A stretch of 64,000 nt of DNA from Chamaecyparis obtusa (Eukaryota; Streptophyta; Pinopsida; Cupressales; Cupressaceae). A program made the position numbers and the translations under genes. The DNA lies in NCBI GenBank assembly GCA_027943335.1, contig BSBK01001304.1:616001-680000 (forward strand), in the 5' to 3' direction. Positions within the stretch are counted from its first letter, which is position 1. Each line of letters starts with the position of its first letter. The notes under the pieces are model-generated. The model searched no databases, had not been told where the DNA came from, and worked only from the letters and a program-made list of their open reading frames with translations. Of the stretch, positions 34,060 through 46,878 are shown piece after piece.

Positions 34060-35394
34060 TCAGTTCTTGCCTCTGTCAAAAATCTGATTCTCATTTCTTC
34101 CCTCATGTGGCACATTAGGCATTCTATTTTCATTTGTTTCAATAGGCATGTCAACATGTTCAATCAGCATATCAGGAAGAACAAAGTAGCTATCTTCATA
34201 GTGCATGTAAAATTTATTGGCACTCTCTCCATCTTGCTCACTATGAAAGTATGATTCAGCATGCCAATGAACAATATCATCAGATAAGAACCTATTCTCT
34301 TTTATTGATTCATGTATGCTATCAATTGGAAACACAAAAGCCTCATATTCTACCTATAGAAAGGCCTCATTCATACCTCAACTTTGTGTTTTGATAGGTG
34401 TAACCAGCTGGACCTCAAATGAATTATTAGACTAATACCCATAGATGGAAAATGGGCATCTTGATTCAATTGAGTCTGAGACCTCCACATGCTCTTCAAA
34501 TAAAATATTGATAACTCCATGCAATGCACCATGTTGAACATCATGACAAAAAATGGGCTGATAATCATCATAGTCTTCATCATATAAAGTGTTAGTGCAT
34601 ACTTTAAAATCACTACCCATTTTAGGATTATTTAATAACCCATCACTTAAATCTTCATGTTCAAACTCACTAACATCACAATCAATTATCACTTCCTTAT
34701 CTTCATACTCCTCACATAAGGAGTGTTCACTTCCACCATTACTTTCTTCTTCCCATGTTGCATCTGATTCATATGAGGATACATCAACATCACTACCTTC
34801 ATCATCCTCACCTGAATAACCACTGAAATCACATTCAGACATCTCTGAATGAATGGAGGATCCTACACACCTTGGTTCTAATTCTTGCTCATTGCCACAA
34901 TCTGAATACTTCTCTAACAAAACTTCATCAGAAGAAGTACCCTCAGCATTAGATATGGGTTGCTCTAAAATACAACTTGTATTCCTTTTTTGCTGACGAT
35001 CCTTTTGCAGCTCATTCCATTCATCATCATTAGCAAACTCCTCTAAGAACAACCACTTGAATTTAGTCAAAGAAGAGATGCATTTTGGGGGCAGATTTAG
35101 ATACCAATTAGATGCAACCCCTTTGAGGGATCTCCCAAAAAATATCATGCTAACATCCTCATCAAAAATTTAATACTCTATAATAATTCTATAGAATGCT
35201 AGGACATACTTCACTGGTGAATCAGAATGACAATCAAAAATAGGAATTAGACCCAAAAGCTCACTAGGAAAATAGTGAGGAGACCTTGGAAGAACATAAC
35301 TTAAAGTTCTATCCAACTTGGCAAAACCCAATCACCTAGACTGGCTTTTCCCCTAATTATCCATTGGATTTGAAACAAGATGAGAGCCACTCAT
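34060..35394 (-). pseudogene. G gag with long acidic C-terminal region
   Basis: A single 445-codon phase from an ATG at 35394 (MSGSHLVSN) to TGA at 34060, with about six internal stops and no frameshift. Residues about 60-130 form a Gypsy-type gag domain: SPVKYVLAFYRI, then EDVSMIFFGRSLKGVASNWYLNLPP, followed by SLTKFKWLFLEEF. Everything after is unlike ordinary gag: about 300 residues very rich in Asp, Glu, Ser and Tyr (for instance SGYSGEDDEGSDVDVSSYES), with no zinc knuckle and no protease. The acidic region stays open for a stretch of 238 codons, which suggests it was under selection until recently. It may act in assembly or as a host-interaction tail; no function can be named from sequence. 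Confidence 0.7.
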
Positions 35395-35748
35395 CTTATC
35401 TCAGTCTTCCCTTTATACTAGCACTGAATACTTGATAGGGAAACATTGTAATCATAAATACCTAGAAGTTTTGTAGCAAAAACCTTTGTTGACTGGGAAG
35501 ACATGGCAGATCTAGAGCTCACCATGTAGCTCCATCAGGTTCTTTGATATATAGAGTCACCACCTCCTTGAAGAGGAAGATCTTATACTGATTTTGTATC
35601 TTCTTCCAATCAATACATAGAACTTCATAGGGCTCACTGCTTATCAGAAACTATAATGATCAAACAGAGAAAAATCAGAGCCGCCACTCACAACTAGGTG
35701 AGAAAATTTAACAAATGCTTGTTTGTTCATCTGACTCTTTCCAATGGT
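35395..35748 (-). other. G 5' leader between primer site and gag
   Basis: About 350 bp with no gene. It follows the primer-binding site and would be the packaging leader. Confidence 0.45.
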
Positions 35749-35766
35749 TCCCTAGTAGAGTCACCA
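35749..35766 (-). promoter_or_regulatory. G primer-binding site (tRNA-Arg-like)
   Basis: On the minus strand TGGTGACTCTACTAGGGA follows the LTR end CCAACA after three A's. It resembles TGGCGACTCYGCTGGGGA, a primer site of some plant Gypsy elements that I recall as tRNA-Arg type. It differs from the tRNA-Met sites of the other elements here. Confidence 0.6.
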
Positions 35767-35769
35767 TTT

Positions 35770-38700
35770 TGTTGGAGCTTTTCCTTATAGGACCAAACTT
35801 GAATCAATAGGTGGGCTTGATTCTTAGGGTAGGCAATCAAGTTTGACAAGAAAATAGTCCAATTGATGAGGATTGAAAGGAATCCTCCTTCTTCTTTGAG
35901 CTCCACATCACTCAATTGGGTATTACATTATCTGGACACTTAAGACACTTGAAGATAAACAATAGACCTGCAGATACATTAGTGTGGAATAGTCTTCAAA
36001 CCCCTTCAGGTAACTTGTACCCCAATGAAGCAAATTCTTATGCAACAACCCTACTTGCATAGAATCAGTCTAAAGACTAGAGAGAACCTACTATTACTAC
36101 CAACATGAAAGGGAAAGGTATTTGAATGATTTTGATGTTGGGTTGAAAGGACCCCTTAGATATCCTAAGTCTCTGATAGACCAGTGCCTTATCCAATGGG
36201 TAGCAGAGTCAAATACCTCACTATAACAGAGCTATGAAACAAGAGGACAACACATTCAAATATGTTAGTGCCTTACACCAAGCATATACCACTAATCAGA
36301 CCATACTTCAACTATCCATCTATGTACCCAAATGTGTTATCACCTATTCAAAGGATTTTAACCCTCCCCTTAGAAAAGACCTATAAATAGATGATACATT
36401 AACCGACATCCATTGGAAGACAAGCATGAGATAGCTTTGATATCTCAGCTCATACACACTTGAAAACCAATCTTGAACTCAGTTATCTCTATGAAGAAAA
36501 CTCTATTGCAAACACTCATTGGAAATGAAAATAGAAAAACTACAACACCCTTGATGCTATAATCAATAAGTTCAAGATTCAAATGGAGACAATCTGATAA
36601 TAGTAGAAATATATTGAATCTCATACATAGGACAAACTATTACAATCTATATTATATTCTCAGAAAACTAGAGAGGAAAGAGGGAACTCTATATACAGAG
36701 AAAAGGAAATATCTACAGGAAAAGGACCCTTCACTTGGAACCAATTCTCCTCAAAAAATTTGCAGAAGAAGGAACCCTTCTAAATGATCTTGAAAATCCT
36801 TTTATAGGAACAAGGATTGCAACAAGCTATAGATCATCTAGGAAAAAATTTAGGTCTGCAACCACCTAGTACAATAAGAAATGAAAGATTATAGAGAAGC
36901 CTAGAAACCTAGGAAAATCAGATCAAATCTGATGTACAATGAATTGGTTTCATAACCACAGGCTAACTGCGATGCAAATAGAAGTAATTTCTTGTTGTAA
37001 GAAGAACAAACATCAATGCTAGAGCAAGCTTGAAGACTTCACATGTACTAACCATGGAGATCTCTGAAATCAATCAAAACCCTAGCCACTTGTAAAGAAA
37101 AATAGGCCTTTTCATTTAACTCATCACGATAACCTAGGAAGTAAGATCAGATTAGGACGGACACATAGATCTTCACCATCAACTTTGAAACTGCCACCAA
37201 GCTACCACACTCATCACAACTCACCAACTGCTAAAAAACCCTACAAAATAAGGGTTGTCACATGACCTCTTAGCCAAGAAAAGGGTTATGTGAACATGCG
37301 ACACATCACCAAGATTCACCGCTGGGTACAAAACATCACGCCACTGATCAGCAGGACCCTCGGTCCAGATCGCAATACCTACTACCATCAAATCAGAAAG
37401 AAATCCACTAGAAAAGCATTAAAACCAATACTTTTTGTCTCTGTAGATCCTCAGTAAAGTCAAATTCAAACTACAATGGTCACCATGTATTTCGTGGGCT
37501 ATTGCTTTAAGTTAACTACACCTCGGGTTAACTTCGTTAACTAGCGAAAAGGTATTTCTTAGTCGTGAAATGAAAGTCTTAACTTTGGTTTAACTCCATG
37601 AACTAGTGAAAACATGTGCTAAAAGTGGCCACTTAAGATATCTGGTGAACTGGTGACTAAAGGTACTTTGCCAGTTTTTGAAAATAATAGTGCCACCGGT
37701 AAAGTATCACGTGAACCAGTGACAGAGAGAAAAAATTGTCGGGGCCACCACAGTTTATCCATACTATCAAAAACACTAAAAAATCACACTGGGCCCACCA
37801 AGGAAAATTGATGGCCAGTAGCATGATCACATGGACCAACAAGATTCCACACAATCACACAACCACCATTGATCTATAATCTTTCCAATAGTACGTAGGC
37901 CCGTCTGCCATTATGCCACCTCAAACCAATCGGAAGATGCCACACAACCACCTACCATTGGGCCCTAGCAAAAAAATGGCACCCTTGTCACATGATCACA
38001 TGTCAGAAATCTCTAACATGTGATCATGTGACAGCCAACCATAGGCCAGCACATAACCACCTTTGAGATCACAACCTTTCTGCCAACAGGCCCCACGCAC
38101 AAGGAAGGAAACTTTTCGCATGATTGCAAGCCACAAAACTAGCCCTTGCGATCATGTGACAAGGTCAAAAGACTACCAAACATTCAAAGATTACATGACT
38201 AAGGAGAAAATATTATGTGACTAAGGAGAAACAAACCGCCCACCAGGTCGTTAAAGGTTAGGCACCTAACTACCAGATCCAAGAGACCTAGCAACGACTG
38301 CCAGTCATAGAATCTCAGAATACCCTAACCTTGAGACATGTTGAAAACACTTTCCACATCACCGCTTGGCTACCAATCAGAACTAAACATGTCACCACCT
38401 CCCTGACAGCACCTGGAATTATCAGTTGCATGGTCGCATGTCAAAAAAATCTGACATGCGATCATGCGACAACCAATCTTTTTGAAACCTTTAAGGACTA
38501 GGGCCCACCATCTAGTCAGACTTGTGTAGTTAGAGAATGCCAAAAAAAAGGTAGAAGTGCAAGGTCGAAAAAACATAGGGTTTTTAGTGAAAGATCAAAA
38601 ACATCCAGGGTTTTCAAAAACATTGTGGATTCTTAACACTTAGGCAGATTCTGAAATTGTTTCCTATAGACCTTAAAACTTGAATATCATCCTGGGTTTT

Positions 38701-38900
38701 GTGATTTAGGAGATGCGATCTGAACTAGAGTAAGCTGATACATTAAAGAGCATGGGGCTAAGAGCACAAACCATGAATCATTATGGATTTTCTTCACACA
38801 TTAAAAATGTGATTACAGGCCGGGTAGAGACAACTTTTACAAAACTTGTAGGGAAGAGGTCATTTTCAAAAGATTTTTGCTATGACTGGAAAATGACCCA
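35770..38900 (-). repeat. G 5' LTR (right copy), full length
   Basis: 3131 bp. On the plus strand it starts TGTTGGAGCTTTTCC and ends GGAAAATGACCCA. It is unusually long for an element with a 1.9-kb interior. It contains the 394 bp missing from the left copy (37166-37560). Confidence 0.85.
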
Positions 38901-39132
38901 ATAGAACCTTTACATCCCCTTTCTAATCCATAGGTTCCTATGTTGATATAAGGCCATAATAGAAGGCATTTCTACCAAGGAAGACAATGGTCTTCTAGGA
39001 GGGTAGTGAGTTGTGGAAGTTGTGGGATCTTCTGAAGGTACAGAGCACTCTTCCTAGACCATTTGGTCCAATAGAACGCATTGAAGGCCACACCACTCTC
39101 AAACCACCTTAATAGGAGAGAGCTCTATCTCA
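38901..39132 (+). repeat. D 5' LTR, right end only
   Basis: 232 bp from the G boundary to GCTCTATCTCA, where the primer site follows. Identified by position only, since no second D LTR is in the window. Confidence 0.55.
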
Positions 39133-39134
39133 AG

Positions 39135-39149
39135 TGGTATGAGAGAATC
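39135..39149 (+). promoter_or_regulatory. D primer-binding site
   Basis: TGGTATGAGAGAATC resembles the tRNA-Met site TGGTATCAGAGC with one internal change, and is spaced 2 bp from the LTR end. Confidence 0.6.
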
Positions 39150-39181
39150 TAAGATCCCTAGGGTAAAAGAGAAACAACACC

Positions 39182-40009
39182 ATGGAAGGAGAAGATTAAG
39201 GAGGGTTGTCAACAAGGATGATTAATGGAGAGGTAGTAAGATACCTGAGAGAGAAAAGGACAAAGTGTGATGAAAAAAAATATATTTAAATATAGCAGAT
39301 GAGGAAAGAAAAGGAAAGGCTTAGGGAAGAGCTTCTTAGGAGAAGTAGCTGAAACTTTGATGATGTCAAAGAAGGGAGTTAAGAGGAACCCCTTGAGTAG
39401 GAAGAAGACAAGTTTCCTATAGAGAAAAGGCTACCAATGAAGACTCTAAAGTCTATGTAGAGGAGAACCATTGATGCCAAGCTTGAGTTTCCTACATATA
39501 ATAGGAAGATTGATCTGAATGTTGCAATGGTTTGGGTAGATTTCATAACTATTTTCTTTCATTGTGAAGACATCCCTGAGAATCATAGGGTGAAGATTGC
39601 TAAGTCTAAGCTCAGAGACTCTACACTCACATGGTGGAACTTCACTCAAAATGAGAGGGAAAAGAATGGAAAGAATCTAGTCACTACTTAGAATAAGATG
39701 GTGACCCTACCTAGGGAAACATATGTCCCTAAAGATTATGAAGTCCAACTTTATAAAAGAAGCATGGGTCTTAGATAGAAGGAGATGGATATCTCTAACA
39801 ATACTGAAGAATTTTAGAGATTGGTAATGAAATCCAAGCTTAATGAACCATAATGTGTGAAGCTTTCTTAGTATATGAAAGGCTTAAGGGTATCAATCTA
39901 GGATGAACTTAGTTTAACAATCCCTACCACAGTGAACCAATTCTATCAATTGGCATTGAAAGTAGACAAAAATTTCAGAAGAAGAAATGAACAAAGTGGT
40001 AGAGGAAAA
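39182..40009 (+). pseudogene. D gag, N-terminal and capsid part
   Basis: Phase opens at the ATG at 39182 (MEGED) and runs to the K1 insertion. Stops are frequent, mostly TAG. After a charged N-terminus with REKERLREELL, the capsid part shows LEFPTYNRKIDL, then KIAKSKLRDSTLTWWN, then KGLRVSI and NQFYQLALKVDKN, the order seen in Gypsy gags. The frame reads straight on after 46883 into the Gly/Arg-rich tail. It would form the particle shell; this copy is dead. The similarity with C gag (HLNGLRVSI, AYQFALKVEEK) indicates D and C are related chromoviruses. Confidence 0.7.
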
Positions 40010-41168
40010 TGTTAGAAAGTAAAGATCCCCAAGATAACTGAGAGGGGGGGCATGAATCAATTATTAGATAATTTATCCATTCAACAACATTAAACAATAT
40101 AATCAATGTACTGATCAACCATAGAAAGATAACCATACACAATTGCACAATAACACAAGATATGTTAACTAGGGAACCTCTTGAAAAGAGTAAACCCCAG
40201 TGGGAATGATGCCCACAAAATGATGCACTAATATGAAAGTTCCTTGTTAGAGGATGGACCCTATTAGGAGTCTTATGAAATACATTCAGTACATATAAAT
40301 CCTTGTTAGGAGATTTTGAATCCCTGTTAAAAGATTCTAACCCGGTTAAGAGTTTATGGAAGATAGAAGGACCCACTGCCCAAACAGCTTCAAGGAAAGA
40401 TCTTTGAACCCACTGTCCAAAAGATCTTAGAATTATTCAATAGAATAATATGAAATATATTACCTCATTCACACTATGCCAAAATTCCACTCTCTGTTAC
40501 ACAAGATCACAATTCAAGATCTCTGTACTCACAAGTCTTCCTTCATCACTGAATTAGCTCTTTTCTTCACTTCATGCATATATTCGCATCAAAATCTTCA
40601 TAGTACACATTAAAATAAGTAAAAAATCTCTTCTTATATACCAAACTCAAATAATTACAAATGAGTCAGTCCTCAATTACAAAATAATAAATCTACACAC
40701 TACACACAGAATTCACATAAAACTGTCAGCTTCCAATTACTGTAACTTTCTCCAAACATATCCTCAAAGTTTTCACTATGAACCACATCATCATTAATGA
40801 GTCTCCAACATCCCTTTAACTATGAAAAATTATATTCCATCCCAACTAAGAGATATTCTCCGATTTCCGAACATCGCTACACAGAAACACTGTCTAAACA
40901 CTGCTTTCACCAAAATGCTCATAACTCTTACAAATGAATGAATTTCTTTTTGCATTGTTAACCATAGGTTAATAACACACCAAAGAACATACCATCAATT
41001 GTGAAAAATCCAATCTACAATACAACATGTGTGCAAAACAAAATTGTACGTACTTTCCTGCTAATATCCAGAATATCACTGTGTTGACATCAATGACAAT
41101 CAAAGTCATGAATGCAACAACGACTGCTACAGAATGACTGCCAAAAAACTTTGCATTCATTCCTAAAA
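40010..41168 (-). repeat. K1 3' LTR
   Basis: On the plus strand it starts TGTTAGAAAGTAAAG and ends CATTCCTAAAA. Closely similar to 45719-46878. A TATATAAG on the minus strand (40633-40640) is a likely TATA box. Confidence 0.9.
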
Positions 41169-41522
41169 ATCTCCCCCATTGGAATTGATGGCAACATAGA
41201 TGAAAAACATCGAATGTTCCAAAAATCTAATACTACAACATCACTACAAAATATCAAATCAAATCTTGCTTCATTTTCCTATTCAGCTCTCTCATACAAT
41301 CCACAATGTTTTTCATGTATATCTCTCCCCCATTGACATCAATGAAAAAAATTCCATCACTAAGTCAATAAAAACTTAATGTGAAAAGACACTTTTCAGA
41401 AAAATACAATAACAATAGTCCTCATGACTCAGCTCATAAACTCCCCCATAGAGGAAGTTCCAACATCCAATCCAGAAGAAAGATAGGGCTCATATACCAT
41501 TGGATGGATGCAATCATCTGCA
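41169..41522 (-). promoter_or_regulatory. K1 3' region with repeated polypurine tracts
   Basis: On the minus strand, CAATGGGGGAGA directly precedes the 3' LTR (41169-41181). Similar GGGGGAG runs occur near 41325-41335 and 41440-41450. The first is the expected plus-strand primer; the others are upstream copies. Confidence 0.65.
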
Positions 41523-44500
41523 TCAATTCTCAAAAATAGGTTGGGGCATAACCCCAAGCATACCTCTCAGATACACAAATATATCCTTAGGTAAAGGCTT
41601 TGTAAATATATCTACTATCTGCTCCTTTGTACTTATGTGCTCCAATCTTGCTTCTTTTTCTGCAACTTTCTCTCTTACAACATGATACTTGATCTCAATA
41701 TGTTTAGTCTTAGAATGTAAAATAAGATTTTTTGACATACTCACTATACTGGTGTTATCACAATGTATAACAATAGGCTCATCAAACTTTATTCCAATAT
41801 CTTTCAACATCTGCTTCATCCAAATAATCTGATTACAATTATTTGCTACTGGAACATATTCTGCTTCTACTGTGCTTTGTGAAGTACAATTCTACTTCTT
41901 ACTTAGCCAAGAGACCAATTTACCTCCAAGAAAAAAGGCTCCACCACTGGTGCTTTTCTTGTCATCAATGTTGCCTCCCTAATCTGTATTAGTATAGGCA
42001 CATAAGGTAAAATCATCAGAATTCTCATACCATAATCCATAATCCATTGTTCCTTTCAAATATCTCAGTATCCTCTTTACTGCTACATAATGTGATTCTC
42101 TAGGTTCTTCTTGAAATCTTGCTACAATCCCCACTAAATGTGCTATATCAGGTCTTGTATGTGTCAAGTACTGTAGTCCTCCAATCATAGATCTGTACTT
42201 TTTCTACTCAACTGCTAGTGTCTCATCTTTGCTAGATAACTTATGTCTGGTTACCATAGGTGTTCCAATAGGTTTATAATCTTCCATTCCAAATCTTTTC
42301 AATAATTCATTTAAATCCTTAGTCTAACTTACAAATATACCTTCCTTTCTTTGTGTTATTTGTAATCCTAAAAAGTATTTCATTTCTCCAATCATGCTCA
42401 TCTCAAATTTAGTCTTCATTTCATCTGCAAATTTGTCACTAGCTTCATCTTCTCCTCCAAAGATAATACCATCAACAAATATAACTATAACCAATAAACC
42501 ATTCTCAATTTGTTTTGTGTATAAGTTACTATTTGTTGTTCCTTTTATAAATCCCAATTTCAATAAATACTTATCCAATCTTGCATACTAGGTTCTAGGT
42601 GCTTGTTTTAATCCATATAAAGCTTTCTTTAACTTACATACCATATCTCCTTCTTGTGTCAAAGGAAAACCTTCAGGCTGCTCAATGTAGACTTCTTCTT
42701 CCAATTCACCATTCAAAAATGTTGACTTCACATCCATTTGATACACTCTGAATTTCTTGTAAGTTGCATATGCTAGAAACATTCTCACTGCTTCAAGTCT
42801 GGCCACAAGTGCAAAAGTTTCTTCATAGTCAATTCCTTCTTGTTGTGAATATCCTTTACATACCAATCTTGCTTTGTTTCTTATCACTTCTCCTTGTTCA
42901 TTCATCTTGTTTCTGAATACCCACTTTGTTCCAATCACATTCTTGTCTTCAGGTCTAGGGACCAATTCCCATTTCTTGTTTTTTTCAATCTGCTCTAGTT
43001 CTTCTTTCATAGCATTGATCCAATGTTCATCTTCACAAGCTTCATTAGTAGTCTTAGGTTCAATTTAAGAAATCAAACATAAATGTACCTTATTCTGAGT
43101 CAAAACTCCTCTATCTAAACTTCCAATAACTTGCTCAACAAGGTGATGTCTTGAAGTATACCTGTTAGGTGTCATAGTTACTGCTCTTGTTCCGACTATA
43201 GATTCTTCTCTACTTTCTTCTCTATTTTCTTCTCTATTTTCTTCTCTATCTTCTTTAGTATGACTTTCATTTAGCAAATCACTATTAGTTTCAAAAAACA
43301 ATTCTGCATTTTCAATGTTAGGCTGAGGTTGTGCTTCTCCATCAAATTCATAATCAAGCATTCTTTCCTAAATTTTAAACTTCTCATCAACTTTTACATT
43401 TGCACTTTCAACAATAGTCTTAGTTCTTTTGTTATAACATCTATATGCTTTTCTTTTTAAAGAATATCCAAGAAATATTCCTTCATCACTTCTAGGATCA
43501 AACTTTCCTATATCATCATCTCTCTTTATATAACATTTACTTCCAAAAATTCTAAAATACTTAACTGAGGGTGTATGTCCAAACTATAATTCATAAGGTG
43601 TCTTGTTTGTATCTACTCTGATTTGTACTCTATTCATAGTGTATACTACTGTGTTCACTGCTTCTCTCCAAAAAGTTTTAGCCAAATCATTTTCAAACAA
43701 CATAGCTCTTGCTGCTTCAGTTATTGACTTGTTTCTTCTTTCTGCAATACCATTTTGTTATGGTGTTCTAGGGGCTGAAATTTGTCTCTTAATACCATTC
43801 ATTTCACAAAAGGTGTTAAACTCTCTAGATGTAAATTCACCACCTCTATCAGATCTTAGACACTTAATCTTCATTCCAGATTCATTCTCAATTTTTCTTT
43901 TCATGATCTTAAATTTATCAAATGCTTCATATTTTTCTTTCAAAAATGCAATCCACATCATTCTTGTAAAATCATCAACAAGAATCATAAAATACCTTTC
44001 ACCATAGAATCCTCTAGTCCTAGTAGGACCACTCAAGTCTGTATGAACAATCTCCAACTTCTTTGCCGATGTTAACTTCTTATTGGGAAATGAACTCCTT
44101 TTCTACTTTTCCATCATACATTCTTTTCAAATCATGTTAGTAGGTTTCATAATTCTAGGTAAATCTCTTACCGCATGTGTAGTGCTCACCTTGACAATAT
44201 TATCAAAGTTTACATGAAAAAACCTTTTATGCCACAACCAACTGTCATCAATCCTAGTTATCAAACATGTCATCTTAGTAGGATTCAACTAAAATATATT
44301 ACCTCTGGTTTTGGATCCTTTTCCAATTATATTTCCATCTTTATCTTTTATCACATAAGTTTTCTCAGAAAACCAAACTTGATAACCCTTATCAACTAAT
44401 TGTCCAACACTTAGTAGATAATGTCTTAGTCCATCAATAAAGTAAACACCATCTATGTTAGTCTTTCCATCAAGAGTAATAGATCCTATACCCTTAATCA

Positions 44501-45662
44501 AACAAGGTGCATTTTTACCAACTCTAACAATTCCTCCATCATAATTATCTAACTTAACAAACTTTCTTTTATCTCCAGTCATATGATGTGAACAACCACT
44601 ATCTATAATCCAATCAAATTTCTTTTCAACTTGTGAAACTCTTGCTTTTTCTTTCCTTTTATCTGATTCAGAACTTTCATCTTTAATTGCTAAAAATCCT
44701 ATTTCCTCAAAGTTATCATTATCACTGCCACTTAAATGTTTTTCAATTCCTGCTTCAAAATCTTCATCATTTGCATAATAACATTCTTTAGATCTCCTAG
44801 GTTTAAAGTTTCTTCTATACTTCTTAACTCTTTTAGGACATTTAGATGCAAAATGACCATATTCTTGACAAGTCCAACATTTAAAGATTTTCTTACCATC
44901 TAGTTCTCTTTTTACATGTAATGCAATGCCTTCTTCAATCTTCTTATCTTACTCAGATCTGCTACTGCTGGCATAATCTCCATTCACACTAGTACTTCTT
45001 GTAGGTCTAATGCTAAGAGCACTGAATGCTATTTCCATTCTAGGTAGCTCTCCTGATAATCTCAAGTTCTTCTCTACTATTTCTAATCTTCCAAGAAGAG
45101 TCTCTCTTGAAAAATTCAATGTACAAGGTATCACTTGTTTAATCATCTACGTTGTTTGCTTGAATACTGGTGTCAAAGTTCTCAAAATTTTCCATAGCAC
45201 TTCATTCTCTATCTTATCACCTCCACAAGACTTTATTCCTATCACAATCTCAGACATCCTACCAATATAACTTCTAATATATTCATCTTCCATCATTCTT
45301 ATATCTTCAAATGCATAAATCCAATTATGTAATCTAGCCTTCTTTGCATGTTCATCACCTTCAAAAGTAGAATGTAAAGCTTTCCAAATTGCATGAGATG
45401 TTTTCAAACATCTTACCTGACTATATACATTCTTTGGTAGTGCTGATAAAAGTGCTTCTCTTGCAAGTATGTTACACATGAATAGATCTAGTTCATCTTT
45501 AGTTCCTGCCTCTAGATTGTCTTCCTTAATGATAGTCTTCACATTCTTTGTAATCAACTAATAACTTGGTCCTAAATGCAATAGATGTGTCTTCATCTTT
45601 TATTTCCAGCTATCAAAATTTACTCCATCAAACTTAGGGCTTTCTTTTCTGAAATTTTCCAT
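41523..45662 (-). pseudogene. K1 Copia gag-pol polyprotein
   Basis: One phase of 1,380 codons from the ATG at 45662 (MENFRKESPKFDG) to TGA at 41523, with no frameshift and about 15 internal stops (about ten TAG, four TAA, one TGA). Domains: Copia gag with KFDGVNFDSWK and a CX2CX4HX4C knuckle CWTCQEYGHFASKC (about 44885-44840); protease with DSGCSHHMTGD (about 44615-44580); integrase starting IVHTDLSGPTR (about 44050) with SDRGGEF; RT with [28 protein letters not shown] and FVDG at 42468-42479, where the second catalytic Asp of FVDD has become Gly; RNase H with DDKKSTSG (about 41950) and HCDNTS. Most stops replace Gln or Trp codons that K2 or the family would carry. Enzymatically dead but well preserved. 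Confidence 0.88.
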
Positions 45663-45700
45663 GGATTTCCTTAAGTTGTTAAACTTTTCTTTCAAGGACC

Positions 45701-45716
45701 TGCTGCTCTGATACCA
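45701..45716 (-). promoter_or_regulatory. K1 primer-binding site
   Basis: On the minus strand TGGTATCAGAGCAGCA, an exact match to the tRNA-iMet consensus TGGTATCAGAGC, 2 bases after the 5' LTR. Confidence 0.88.
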
Positions 45717-45718
45717 AT

Positions 45719-46878
45719 TGTTAGAAAGTAAAGATCCCCAAGATAACTGAGAGGGGTGGGGTGAATCAATTATCAAATAATTTATCCATTCAATAGCTTT
45801 AAATAATATAATCAATGTACTGATCAACCATAGAAAGATAACCATACACAATTGCACAATAACAAAAGATATGTTAACTAGGGAACCTCTTGAAAAGAGT
45901 AAACCCCGGTGGGAATGATGCCCACAAAATGATGCACTAATATGAAAGTTTTTTGTTAGAGGATGGACCCTATTAGGAGTCTTATGAAATACATTCAGTA
46001 CATATAAATCCCTATTAGGAGATTTTCAATCCCTGTTAAAAGATTCTAACTCAGTTAAGAGTTTATGGAAGATAGAAGGACCCACTGCCCAAATAGCTTC
46101 AAGGCAAGATCTCTGAACCCACTATCCAAAAGATCTTAGAATTATTCAAAAAAATAATATGAAATATATTACCTTCTTCACACTATGCCAAAACTGCATT
46201 CTCTGCTACACAAGATCACAATTCCAGATCTCTATATTCACAAATCTTCCTTCATCATTGAATTAGCTCTTTTCTTCACTTCATGCATATACTCACATCA
46301 CAATATTCATAGTACACATTAAAATAAGGAAAAAATTCCTTCTTATATACCAAACTCAAATAATTACAAATGAGTCAGTCCTCAATTACAAAATAATAAA
46401 TTCTACACGCTACACATAGAATTCACATAAAACTGTCAGCTTCCAGTTACTGTAACTTTCTCCAAACATATCCTCAAAGTTTGCACTATGAACCACATCA
46501 TCATTAATGAGTCTCCAACATCTCTTTAACTATGAAAAATTAGATTCCATCCCAGCTAAGAGATATCCTCTGATTTCTGAACATCGCTACACAGAAACAC
46601 TATCTAAACACTGCTTTCACCAAAATGCTCATAATTCTTACAAATGAATGAATTTATTTTTTTCCTATTAACCATAGGTTAATAAAACACAAAAGAACAT
46701 ACCATCAACTATGAAAAATCCAATCTACAATACAACATGTGCACAAAACAAAACTATACCTACTTTCCTGCTAATATCTAGAATATCACTGTGTTGACAT
46801 CAATGATAATCGAAGTCATGAATGTAACAACAACTGCTATAGAATGACTACTAAAACACTTTGCATTCATTCCTAATA
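45719..46878 (-). repeat. K1 5' LTR
   Basis: 1160 bp, the upstream copy for minus-strand transcription. TATATAAG on the minus strand (about 46342-46349) lies in the expected promoter area, next to TTTGGTATATAAGAAGG. Confidence 0.9.

Larger units (their letters stand above)
31193..38900 (-). mobile_element. G: gag-only LTR element with 3.1-kb LTRs, minus strand
   Basis: Two long direct repeats (31193-33875 and 35770-38900) enclose only 1.9 kb. The interior encodes one gag-type frame (34060-35394) and no protease, RT, RNase H or integrase. A primer-binding site flanks the right LTR, so the element is transcribed on the minus strand. It fits the class called TR-GAG or LARD: large terminal repeats, little or no coding capacity, replication in trans. 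It lies in the 5' LTR of D (D sequence resumes at 38901). The left end is truncated. Confidence 0.82.
40010..46878 (-). mobile_element. K1: full-length Ty1/Copia element, minus strand, in D gag
   Basis: LTRs at 40010-41168 (1159 bp) and 45719-46878 (1160 bp), target duplication GAAAA (40005-40009 and 46879-46883), a perfect tRNA-Met primer site, a single-phase polyprotein and a polypurine tract. The order gag-protease-integrase-RT-RNase H is that of Copia. K2 is a related copy in the opposite orientation. Confidence 0.93.
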
